Of a DNA stretch of 64,000 bases, positions 26,501 to 33,279 are shown piece by piece. This DNA is from DATARR01 sp034666985. GTDB lineage: Bacteria; Acidobacteriota; Thermoanaerobaculia; Multivoradales; UBA5704. The notes beneath the pieces were generated by a model that had not been told where the DNA came from, searched no databases, and saw nothing but the letters and a program-made list of their open reading frames with translations. Within the stretch, counting starts at the first letter, position 1; each line of letters begins with the position of its first letter. A program made the position numbers and the translations under genes. Location of the stretch: assembly GCA_034666985.1 (NCBI GenBank), contig JAXDKS010000022.1, positions 124,001 to 188,000 on the forward strand, in the 5' to 3' direction.

Positions 26501-27625
26501 ACCAGAGCGATTGTCCTTGAGATAGGTCGCGATGCGGTAGTCGGGCGCGGCCGGATAGCTCGGGGACAGCCGGCGCAGGATGTCCGTCTTGTGACTGTTC
26601 GTCCAGTCCAGCGGAATGACGTCTCCCGTGTAGAACAGGGAGCCTCGCGAATCCGACGTGTCCGTGGTGAAACGGAGGCTGTAGTTGTTGGACTTGTCGC
26701 TGTTGGAGTCGGTGTTGGGATCCCAGCCGTTGCAGGTGTTCGCCGCGGCCGAGTCGTTGGCCGCACCCGTGAAGTAGGAGAGCTCGGGGTTGGTGCGCGT
26801 GGGGTTGTTGGTGGAGGCGATGTCCCAGGAGAGGAAATCGCTCACCGGCGTGTAGGTGACCGTCTTCGGCGAGCCCGTGACCGCCGTGGCACTGCTGGAG
26901 CTGGTCGGATCACAAGCGGTCTTGAGGCACGTCCAGATGTTGAGGGTCACGGAGAGATTGCCACCGTAGGATCCGCCGTTTACGGGCGTGTAGCGGACCC
27001 GATAGGTGACGCCGGACTGGCGGATGAAGAAGTCAATGACGTTGGTGGCATTGAAGGTGGTCCCCCCTTTGGGCAGGCGCTGCACGCGCGCGAGCTCCCA
27101 GGGGTCGACCAGGTCCGCCGGCTTGGCAAAGGTGCAGCCGATCTCGTTGTCGTTGTTGCCGGTGTCGCAGCCCCAGTTGAAGCCGAAGATCTCCTGGGCC
27201 CCCGAGGCCGGGAATGACCCCCAGCCCGGGACCGAGGGGCCGTTGCTGGTGGCCTGATAGAGCCAGTGCTTGTTGGGCACGCTCAACGCATCCTGGTTGT
27301 AGGTGGCGAACCCCAGGCTGGCGGCGGGAAACTTGGGGTCGTTCAGCACCTCGTAGAGCGCCTGCTTCGCCTGGTAGAACTTCGACTGGGGATCGTCGGC
27401 CTGGAGAGGCACGTAGCAATCGCCGCTGGGGCAGGTCGCGCTGTTCTTCGGGCTCCAGTTCATGGAACCCGAGGTGTCCAGAAGGATGAACAGATAGGGA
27501 TCGGCGGTCCCGGCGCGCAGCAGGTCGCGGTCGTCGCCGCGCACCGCGCCCGCGCTCAGCAGGGCGAGCACGGCAGTGGCGGCGAAAGCGCGGGCGGCCG
27601 GGGTGCGGTCGAAAGATGGCGACAT
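23588..27625 (-). CDS. pilY1: PilY1-type pilus tip protein/adhesin
   Basis: A 1345-residue secreted protein with an N-terminal signal. A von Willebrand A domain begins at the MIDAS motif DTSGSMNW (Asp50) and includes KYLLILTDGDETCGGVN. The C-terminal ~700 residues form the PilC/PilY1 beta-propeller (TRRKMLLVGANDGQLHAFDA, GDIFHSDPVLVDRP) with a calcium-loop-like DVDLDGFLDTIYIG. PilY1 sits at the type IV pilus tip, promotes assembly and acts in adhesion and surface sensing. It follows the minor pilin genes in the conserved order. A GGAGAGG site precedes the ATG. Confidence 0.93.
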   Translation of the reverse strand: MSPSFDRTPAARAFAATAVLALLSAGAVRGDDRDLLRAGTADPYLFILLDTSGSMNWSPKNSATCPSGDCYVPLQADDPQSKFYQAKQALYEVLNDPKFPAASLGFATYNQDALSVPNKHWLYQATSNGPSVPGWGSFPASGAQEIFGFNWGCDTGNNDNEIGCTFAKPADLVDPWELARVQRLPKGGTTFNATNVIDFFIRQSGVTYRVRYTPVNGGSYGGNLSVTLNIWTCLKTACDPTSSSSATAVTGSPKTVTYTPVSDFLSWDIASTNNPTRTNPELSYFTGAANDSAAANTCNGWDPNTDSNSDKSNNYSLRFTTDTSDSRGSLFYTGDVIPLDWTNSHKTDILRRLSPSYPAAPDYRIATYLKDNRSGAETFLRLKDEAKRPLFASGSTPIGNSFEYFKEWYTSWAAVAGSTDDAVAHDNGFSCRSKYLLILTDGDETCGGVNAPINNKSNDPCTVADQLRAQGVTVFVVAFGVTAASGNKLSCIADDQHTFYPQDKDELVQDLQKAIGLIKEDPRAFASAAVPSVQADVEDRIYLSTFRPINAFSFDDDANGKLDDSAFTWDGHLDAYLKPLPTVGGKPNTGKACPSSSPRSSCHLWDAGAVLKTQAPTQSALAASPTLDETTLKLGLSTGQRRLFYAKAQSGDSVPSVLRLLVPPAGDIKTDTDWKDLWRGFKIPDPGTNAQYTATKARVQAIVKRTIEIKETNVQNVGPVTWVLGDIFHSDPVLVDRPNNFFYYASNVGGAKGVTSDCSNASDPTYRCFAKKHRTRRKMLLVGANDGQLHAFDAGISSGGTFTAGKGTEIFSYMPRIGMSIVRDQTEGGRQIFGVDGTPRITDVFLDPNHSGVPDATKREWRTVAVGGFREGGAIDGGGRVADTDFYSGYYALDLTQPDLLTSDQGDIPSCLSLQNQTVSNCGTLPFPAVLWEFSDTYGGSHRMDEDQNSTPDLGQTWSVPTIGRIQVIEKVAGADTLVTKYVAIFGGGMDHDNKLSPKRGTWLYMVDMETGKVLYKRALVGAVPSDPAVVDVDLDGFLDTIYIGTTTGLLYKVDIKSPAKLEDVNFDKNQFIPPLGANVNIPRISDPGWDPFPIFDTGGKPIYIPPTAFFVSALGKFALALGTGDREDIWLNDAREGRFYLFVDDNFTADMVTSSDVKIKLPKSETNYKQILPGDGLAKADYVLDPSLRGWYLKLPVNQRVITQPFGLSGILIFSSFLPDKTPCSTGGTSNLYVVFANNGDPVMTKDGLPARARVIKDVVTNPVVEQGQTKNPPTDTSDPTPPADQAEQDRIQAAIVQTLKSLAPKECKFANFWFNVDGVRSDTGIERYATIPVCSIERNWKDN

Positions 27626-27651
27626 GGGCCTCTCCAGGGAAACGTAAAAAG

Positions 27652-28215
27652 TTAGAACTTGATCGCTTTCAGCGCTTCGCCTTCCGGCAGCGACTCGACC
27701 GGCGGGGTCACCCAGGGCTGGAAGCTGAACATCGCGCTCAGGGTCTTCGACCCGAGGAGCGTCGCGTCACTCGGGGGAGCCCCGCTGCCGCTCCAGGCGA
27801 TCCGCTCCGCCGTGGCGGTCACCGCGTGCTGGACGTTCCAGAACTTCGGCTGGCCAGCCTCGTTGGCCGGACAGTAGTTGCAGCGCACCAGCAGGATGGG
27901 CACGAACGACGAGATCGTCACCCGGTCCGCGGAATTCTGGGTATTGCCATAAATGCCCAGCTTCTTCTGGTTGAGGATCACGGACAATCCGTTGTACTTG
28001 CCGCTCGTCAGCGCCTCCGCCGCGGCGACCCCGAGACCCGAGTCGGCGGCGTAGAACGTCCGGTTGATCGTCTTCTCGTTGGCGCCGACCTGAACCTCCG
28101 TCTGGGTCACCATGGCCAGCGCCAGGGCGAGGATGGTCAGCACCACGAGGGCGAGCAGGGTGACGATGTAGGCGCTGCCCGATTCACTGTGCCGGAGAGC
28201 TCGCTGGGTGGTCAT
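27652..28215 (-). CDS. PilX-like minor pilin
   Basis: A 187-residue protein with an N-terminal SGSAYIVTLLALVVLTILAL hydrophobic helix and TEVQVGANEKTINRTFYAAD, the pattern of PilX-type minor pilins (an A-D-S-G motif follows). It lacks the classic G^FTLxE site, as PilX proteins often do. It lies between the PilW-like gene (4-base ATGA overlap) and pilY1 (26-base gap). Predicted to join the priming complex at the pilus tip. Confidence 0.82.
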   Translation of the reverse strand: MTTQRALRHSESGSAYIVTLLALVVLTILALALAMVTQTEVQVGANEKTINRTFYAADSGLGVAAAEALTSGKYNGLSVILNQKKLGIYGNTQNSADRVTISSFVPILLVRCNYCPANEAGQPKFWNVQHAVTATAERIAWSGSGAPPSDATLLGSKTLSAMFSFQPWVTPPVESLPEGEALKAIKF

Positions 28216-29441
28216 CCGAGGTTCCTCATGTCGATCGTGGTGCGCAGGATCCGGCGCCGGTACATCCGCTCGCTCCCGCCGTTGAACGGGGAGCCGTCGT
28301 ACGAGTGGTCTTCCGCGCGCACCAGCAAGGGAGCCTCGTAGTCCTTGTCGCGCCGATCGGTGCGGGCGAGGGTGCTCAGCCGGATGTAGGAAAGGGAGGA
28401 GGCCGCATAGTCATTCGGCTTCGGGTCCTTCTCGCCGTTGTAGAGCCAGTCGTCGGCCTCGCCGTCCGCCGTCTCCTTCACGGTCCCGTTGACCTCGTCG
28501 GCCTTGAGCGACGTGTTGAAGGCGAGGGCGACCTGGAGGTCGAAGATGTTGTCCGCGATGTCCAGCCGCCAGTTGGCCGTGTCGTCGCCCCAGGGGACCT
28601 GGGTCCCGGGATAGACCCGGGCCCGCGACAGCTTCGGCGTCAGGTCGGACTTGTCGTCGTTCGGGTCCGCGAGCTCCCGGCGGGCATAGAAACGGTACTC
28701 CTCGAGGATCCCCACGAAGGCGACGGTGGTCACGTCCGCGTTGAAGACGCCGGCACCGACCGGAGAGAACGCGGAGTACTTGTCGGTGTAGAGACCGCCC
28801 GAGATCTTGAAGGCCACCTCGACCGGATCGACGTTCTCCTTGGAGTTCTCGGGGTCGAGCTCGACCACTGCCCAGACGTTGTTGCCCTTGGGGCTGACCA
28901 GTAGCAGGGCCTCATGGCGCTTCTTCTTGATGGCATCCTTAAGCGCGCTCAGATCCTGGGGGATGCTCGTGGGGGTGGTGCTGGCGATCTGGATCTTGCC
29001 GCCGGTCGCCCCCACCGTGAACGAGGCCGGGTCGGCGGGGTTGGCCTGGTAGAGCGGACTCGAGAAGGTGCCGCGGATGGTCAGGACGTCCGATCCGGGC
29101 ACCACCTCCGGGGTAGCGGCATCGACGCCGATGTGGGTGTCGTCCGCCACGTTGTTACTCACGTCGACGGCCCAGCCGCTCCAGACGCCGAGGACGGAGT
29201 TGCCGAGCGGCAGACCGCCGCGGCCCGCCATGCGGATGTACCGCATGACGTCGGCCTGCGCGACGCGGAGCGACTGCTGCATGTCGGCGACATTGGTCTG
29301 TGCCCGGGCGAGCTTGTTGCTGAAGTCGAAGAGGGCCAGCACGCCCAGCAGGACGGTCACGGTGACGAACAGCGACACCGCCAGCTCGACGAGGGTGAAG
29401 CCCCGCTGCCGGACGGCGCCGTCTGGAAGGATCTCGGACAT
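28212..29441 (-). CDS. PilW-like minor pilin
   Basis: A 409-residue protein with a class III (prepilin) signal RQRG^FTLVELAVSLFVT and a long globular domain, the size and position of PilW. The N-terminal helix continues as VTVLLGVLALFDFSNKLARA. Predicted minor pilin processed by the peptidase encoded at 32454-33251. Follows the PilV-like gene after 30 bases. Confidence 0.85.
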   Translation of the reverse strand: MSEILPDGAVRQRGFTLVELAVSLFVTVTVLLGVLALFDFSNKLARAQTNVADMQQSLRVAQADVMRYIRMAGRGGLPLGNSVLGVWSGWAVDVSNNVADDTHIGVDAATPEVVPGSDVLTIRGTFSSPLYQANPADPASFTVGATGGKIQIASTTPTSIPQDLSALKDAIKKKRHEALLLVSPKGNNVWAVVELDPENSKENVDPVEVAFKISGGLYTDKYSAFSPVGAGVFNADVTTVAFVGILEEYRFYARRELADPNDDKSDLTPKLSRARVYPGTQVPWGDDTANWRLDIADNIFDLQVALAFNTSLKADEVNGTVKETADGEADDWLYNGEKDPKPNDYAASSLSYIRLSTLARTDRRDKDYEAPLLVRAEDHSYDGSPFNGGSERMYRRRILRTTIDMRNLG

Positions 29442-29471
29442 GTCAGGGCTCCAGATAGGTCAGAAAGCCGG

Positions 29472-29993
29472 TCAGAAGGGTTTGAGGATCCGGAGGGTGA
29501 TCCCCTGGCCGCTGCCCAGGATCCCCTGCTTGGGGTTGGTCATCACCACTTCGACCTCCTTGAGCTGGACGAAGTTGGCGGCGGTGTCGCCCGCCAGCGG
29601 CGTCGTCAGGTCGCTGACGCTGTACTGGCGCACCCGCGTCGCCCGGGTCCAGAGGACCGTGCCCTTGTCGGAAGGCGTGCCCGGCCACCATCCCTCCTTG
29701 GCGTCCCCGGTCTGGGCAGGATCGCCCATGGCGAAGGAGTCGGAGGTCAGCGTCTGGGTGCCGACCACGGCCAGCTTCGTGTTGGCGAACGGCACGCCGA
29801 GGAGGTCCTCGAGCTGGGTACGGCCGCCGTTGGTCGCCTGGGTGGCGTCGTTGCCGTTGCTGTTGTCGGTGATCGCCCGCGAGAACAGCGGGATCAGCCC
29901 GAGGGCGATGATCAGCAGGATGGCGGCGGCGATGAGGGCCTCGATCATCGAGAAGCCCGCGGACCGCCGGTCATTGGATCTCGTCAGTTCCAC
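29472..29993 (-). CDS. PilV-like minor pilin
   Basis: A 173-residue protein with prepilin signal RRSAG^FSMIEALIAAAILL, the Phe+1/Glu+5 pattern of PilV-type minor pilins, followed by a short globular domain. Overlaps the upstream FimT/GspH-like gene by ten bases. Predicted to be part of the minor-pilin initiation complex with the PilW/PilX-like proteins and PilY1. Confidence 0.84.
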   Translation of the reverse strand: MELTRSNDRRSAGFSMIEALIAAAILLIIALGLIPLFSRAITDNSNGNDATQATNGGRTQLEDLLGVPFANTKLAVVGTQTLTSDSFAMGDPAQTGDAKEGWWPGTPSDKGTVLWTRATRVRQYSVSDLTTPLAGDTAANFVQLKEVEVVMTNPKQGILGSGQGITLRILKPF

Positions 29994-30610
29994 GTCCAGG
30001 CCTCCCCTCCGTCGCCGGAGGCGTACCAGTTCCAGGTGCTCCCGTCCTGCCGCGCCTTGCGGAGCTCGATGCGCGCCGTGGCGGCGGGCGCCACCCGGAC
30101 CTCCAGGTAGTTCTCATAGGTATCCGCGAAACGGAAGGCTCCCACGTCGGCGATCGAGCCGTCGCGAGTGAAGACCGCGAGCTTCGGATTGCTCGCGCTT
30201 TCAGGATCCACGGTGAACCCGTAGACCGAGGACGCCCCCTCGACGTCGGGCGGGGACAGGAAACGGATGCCGGTGGGCAACTCCATCCTGTCCAGGATCG
30301 GCTCGCCGGCCGTCAGCTTGCCGTCCCCATTGCGGTCGGAGAAGGCCTCCACCCGGTCGCGGGTCTTGGTGCCGGAGTCCGCCAGAACGATGCGGACCAC
30401 CGCCTGGGACGAAAACTTGACGGCATCCAGCCGCGCTTGGCGCATGAGGACCGCCGTCTCCTGCGCGACCCCCCGCAGCTTGCCCTGGCGCAGGGTGCTG
30501 AACATCGCGGGGATCGTCATCAGCATCAGGATCATGGCGACCGCGAGCACTACGAGAAGCTCGATCAGCGTGAAGCCGCGGCGGCCGCGGCAAGGCTCTG
30601 GGTTTTTCAT
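29984..30610 (-). CDS. FimT/GspH-like minor pilin, first gene of the minor-pilin operon
   Basis: A 208-residue pseudopilin with prepilin signal RGRRG^FTLIELLVVLAVAM and a GspH/FimT-type domain (TLRQGKLRGVAQETAVLMRQ followed by ARLDAVKFSS). FimT-like proteins lead minor pilin operons, and some bind DNA in natural transformation. A sigma-54 promoter lies immediately upstream; the predicted leader is only a few bases, with no clear ribosome site. Confidence 0.86.
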   Translation of the reverse strand: MKNPEPCRGRRGFTLIELLVVLAVAMILMLMTIPAMFSTLRQGKLRGVAQETAVLMRQARLDAVKFSSQAVVRIVLADSGTKTRDRVEAFSDRNGDGKLTAGEPILDRMELPTGIRFLSPPDVEGASSVYGFTVDPESASNPKLAVFTRDGSIADVGAFRFADTYENYLEVRVAPAATARIELRKARQDGSTWNWYASGDGGEAWTWN

Positions 30611-30625
30611 CGCGGCTTCCCAAGG

Positions 30626-30642
30626 AGCAAGGGCGATGCCAT
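30626..30642 (-). promoter_or_regulatory. Sigma-54 (-24/-12) promoter of the minor-pilin operon
   Basis: On the minus strand the 17 bases read ATGGCATCGCCCTTGCT, matching YTGGCACGrNNNTTGCW at GG(-24), the TTGC(-12) block and exact spacing. The predicted start of transcription is about base 30615, five bases before the first ATG. The rest of the gap to 30723 shows nothing further. Confidence 0.75.
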
Positions 30643-30723
30643 GCGTCGCTGGTCCTTCCAGGAAGGGTGTATCTGCTGATCTATCAGTACTTTGTGAGGA
30701 TCGCCGGCAGGGTTGCCGGCAGC

Positions 30724-32457
30724 TCAGGAGACTGGCGCCTCGTTACCCATCGTAACGATCGTGTCGCGCGGGAAGGAGAGCAGGGCCCGCGTGCCTCCTC
30801 CCGGGCGGTCCTCCAGCCGGATGCGTCCGCCGTGGAGCACCACGATGCGGTGGGCCAGGGCGAGCCCGAGACCCACGCCGCCAGGGCGGCCGGTGGCGAA
30901 GGGGTGGAACAGGCGCTCGCGGATCTCCGCCGGCAGACCCGGGCCGCGGTCGGCGACCTCCACCTCCACCCCTTCGGGCTGGAGGACGACCGAGACCTCG
31001 ACCGGCCCCGCCCGTCCCACCTCCCGCTCCGCCTGCGCCGCGTTGTGCAGCAGGTTGCGCACCGCCCGCTCGAGGAGCTGCGGGTCCCCCCGCAGCACGG
31101 GATCGCCGGCCGGATCGCCGCAGACCCGCACCTCGACGCCGGCGAGGGCCGGATCGGCGGCCGCGCGCAGCAGCAGCCGGGTGAGGGAGAGCTCGCGCAT
31201 GCGGGCCGAGCCCGGCCGGGCGAAGGAGAGGAAGTCCTCCAGCACGCGCTCGAGGTGGTCGGCCTCGTGCCGGATCTCTGACAGGAAGTCGGCGATCGAG
31301 TCTTCGTCGGGCCGCCGCTCGATCAGGGTCAGATAGCCGCGCAGGGTGCCCAGGCTGTTGCGCAGCTCGTGCGCCACGCCACCCGCCATCTCCCCCAGCC
31401 GCGCCAGGCTCTCGGCAATGCGGCTCTCCTCCTGCCGGCGCTGCACTTCGGTCAGGTCGGCGAACAGCACCAGGTGGCCTCGCACCTCGCCGTCGTCGCG
31501 GCGCAGGGGGTGGAGGGTGAGGCCGACGGTGAGGGTCTCGCGGCCGGAGCGCACGCCGCACTCCTGACGCTGGGGGGCGCTCCCCTCCGCCAGGGCCGCC
31601 GCGAGGACCTCGAGCAGCTCGGGCTGGCCCGCCAGCACGCGGTCGAGGGGCGTCCCCGGCTCCGGCGCCTCGGCGCCCAGCAGCGCCGCGCCCACGGTGT
31701 TCAGGGCCAGCACGCCGCCGTCGCGGTCGAGGAGCAGGAGCCCGCTCTGGAGGCTGGCCGAGAGCGTCCTCTCCAAGGCGGCGATGTCGTCCTCGGCGGT
31801 GGGCCCCCGGGGCTCGCCGAGGGCGGCGACCGCCCGCTCGAAGGTGGCGAGGATGAGCTCCACCTCATCCCCTCCCGGCTCCGCGGGCCCCACCTGGCGG
31901 GCTCGCGCGAGCAGCGTCTCCCAGGGCGCCAGGAGATGGCGCAGGAAGAAGAGGACGAGGAGCACCAGGGCGGCGTTGATCGAGAGCACCGAAACCGAGA
32001 GCTGCGAGATCGCCCGCCGCTGGGCCGCGAGCACTCCCGCCGGCAGGTCCACGCGCACGTAGCGGCGCGCTCCGGGGCCGCCGAGCGGGGCGAAGCCGAC
32101 GACCGCGTCGGGTGTGTCGGGCAGCGCATCGTCCGGGCCGGCGGCGAACGGCGGCTGGGGATGGCCGCGGGGCAGCTCGCCCTCGCCGACCAGGGCGACG
32201 GCGGTGGCGCCAGGCGCCAGGTCGCGTAGCGCGCCCAGGGGCGGACCACCCGGTGCGGAGAGGCGGGCCGCCACGGCGCGGGCCAGCCGCGCCGCCTCCT
32301 CCTGGCGCTCGCCGGTGAGCAGCGAGAGGGCGTTGCGGTAGGAGAAGAGGGTGAAGGTCGAGAGGACGACGAGCAGCAGCAGGGCGACGGGCAGCAGGAT
32401 CAGGACCTCGCGGCGCAGGCCCAACCGCCATCGACCGCTCTCCGGCCCGGGGGTCAT
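30724..32457 (-). CDS. Membrane sensor histidine kinase (PilS-like candidate)
   Basis: A 577-residue kinase. Two membrane helices (about residues 19-40 and 155-177) flank a periplasmic domain; a PAS-like domain (about 230-340) precedes the HisKA box GGVAHELRNSLGTLRGYL with phospho-acceptor His363, and the C-terminal ATPase has NLLHNAAQAE (N box), DRGPGLP (G1) and GGVGLGLALAHRIV (G2). Architecture matches PAS-containing NtrB/PilS kinases, although PilS often has more membrane helices. Start overlaps the prepilin peptidase stop by four bases, and the minor-pilin operon is next downstream. Confidence 0.88.
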   Translation of the reverse strand: MTPGPESGRWRLGLRREVLILLPVALLLLVVLSTFTLFSYRNALSLLTGERQEEAARLARAVAARLSAPGGPPLGALRDLAPGATAVALVGEGELPRGHPQPPFAAGPDDALPDTPDAVVGFAPLGGPGARRYVRVDLPAGVLAAQRRAISQLSVSVLSINAALVLLVLFFLRHLLAPWETLLARARQVGPAEPGGDEVELILATFERAVAALGEPRGPTAEDDIAALERTLSASLQSGLLLLDRDGGVLALNTVGAALLGAEAPEPGTPLDRVLAGQPELLEVLAAALAEGSAPQRQECGVRSGRETLTVGLTLHPLRRDDGEVRGHLVLFADLTEVQRRQEESRIAESLARLGEMAGGVAHELRNSLGTLRGYLTLIERRPDEDSIADFLSEIRHEADHLERVLEDFLSFARPGSARMRELSLTRLLLRAAADPALAGVEVRVCGDPAGDPVLRGDPQLLERAVRNLLHNAAQAEREVGRAGPVEVSVVLQPEGVEVEVADRGPGLPAEIRERLFHPFATGRPGGVGLGLALAHRIVVLHGGRIRLEDRPGGGTRALLSFPRDTIVTMGNEAPVS

Positions 32458-33251
32458 AGCAGCCGCGCGTAGGCCTCGACGATCCGCTCGCCCGCGAACA
32501 GGGCGATCAGCCCGCCGAGGGCGAGGAAGGTGCCGAAGGGGAGCTTCGATCGGAGGTCGCCGCCGCGCCAGGCCATCAGCCCCACCCCCACCGCCGACCC
32601 CGAGAGGGCGGCGAAGAAGAGCGACACCAGCACTCCCTGCCAGCCCAGGAAGGCGCCGATGGCGGCCAGCATCTTGACGTCGCCGAGCCCCATCCCCTCC
32701 TCACGGCGGAGGAGGTACCAGCCCCCCCAGACGGCGAGCAGGATGCCGGCGCCCACCGCCGCCCCCAGGGCGCCACCGGCCAGCGCCCGCCAGGGCCCGG
32801 GCCCCAGGCGCGCCCAGGAGAGGAGGGGCTGGAGGAGGATGCCCACCACGATCCCCGGCCAGGTCAGGACGTCAGGGAGGATCATGTGGTCGAGGTCGAT
32901 GATCGCCAGGGCCACCATCAGGGCGCAGAAGAGGGCGCCGGCCAGCGCTTCGAAGGAGGCGCCGAAGCGCAGGTAGCAGCCGAGGAAGAGGAGCGCGGTC
33001 GCGCCCTCGATCAACGGGTAGCGCCCGGAGATGCGGGCGCCGCAGGCACGGCAGCGGCCGCGCAGCAGCAGGAAGGAGACCACGGGGACGTTGTCCCGCG
33101 CCCGGATGGCGGCCCCGCACTCCGGGCAGCGCGACCGTGGCAGCACGGTCGAGATCCCCAGCGGCAGGCGGTAGATCACCACGTTGAGGTAGCTGCCCAC
33201 GATCAGCCCGAGGACCGTGGCGTAGAGGCCGAGGAGGAGTTGAAGGGACAC
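32454..33251 (-). CDS. pilD: Type IV prepilin peptidase / N-methyltransferase
   Basis: Inner-membrane bifunctional enzyme that cleaves class III signals after Gly and methylates the new N-terminus of pilins. The N-terminal domain has the zinc CxxC pairs (Cys42/Cys45 and Cys67/Cys70); the catalytic aspartates are in IIDLDHMILPD and GMGLGDVKM (Asp191). About eight membrane helices; 265 residues. It follows four YfhO-like genes by 28 bases and overlaps the kinase gene. Confidence 0.95.
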   Translation of the reverse strand: MSLQLLLGLYATVLGLIVGSYLNVVIYRLPLGISTVLPRSRCPECGAAIRARDNVPVVSFLLLRGRCRACGARISGRYPLIEGATALLFLGCYLRFGASFEALAGALFCALMVALAIIDLDHMILPDVLTWPGIVVGILLQPLLSWARLGPGPWRALAGGALGAAVGAGILLAVWGGWYLLRREEGMGLGDVKMLAAIGAFLGWQGVLVSLFFAALSGSAVGVGLMAWRGGDLRSKLPFGTFLALGGLIALFAGERIVEAYARLL

Positions 33252-33279
33252 GGCGGCGGGATTCTACGTCATACCGTCA

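Noticed and set aside
24650..27217. An 855-residue plus-strand gene
   Set aside because: It lies antisense to pilY1, has the low-complexity composition of a high-GC shadow frame and no recognisable domain.
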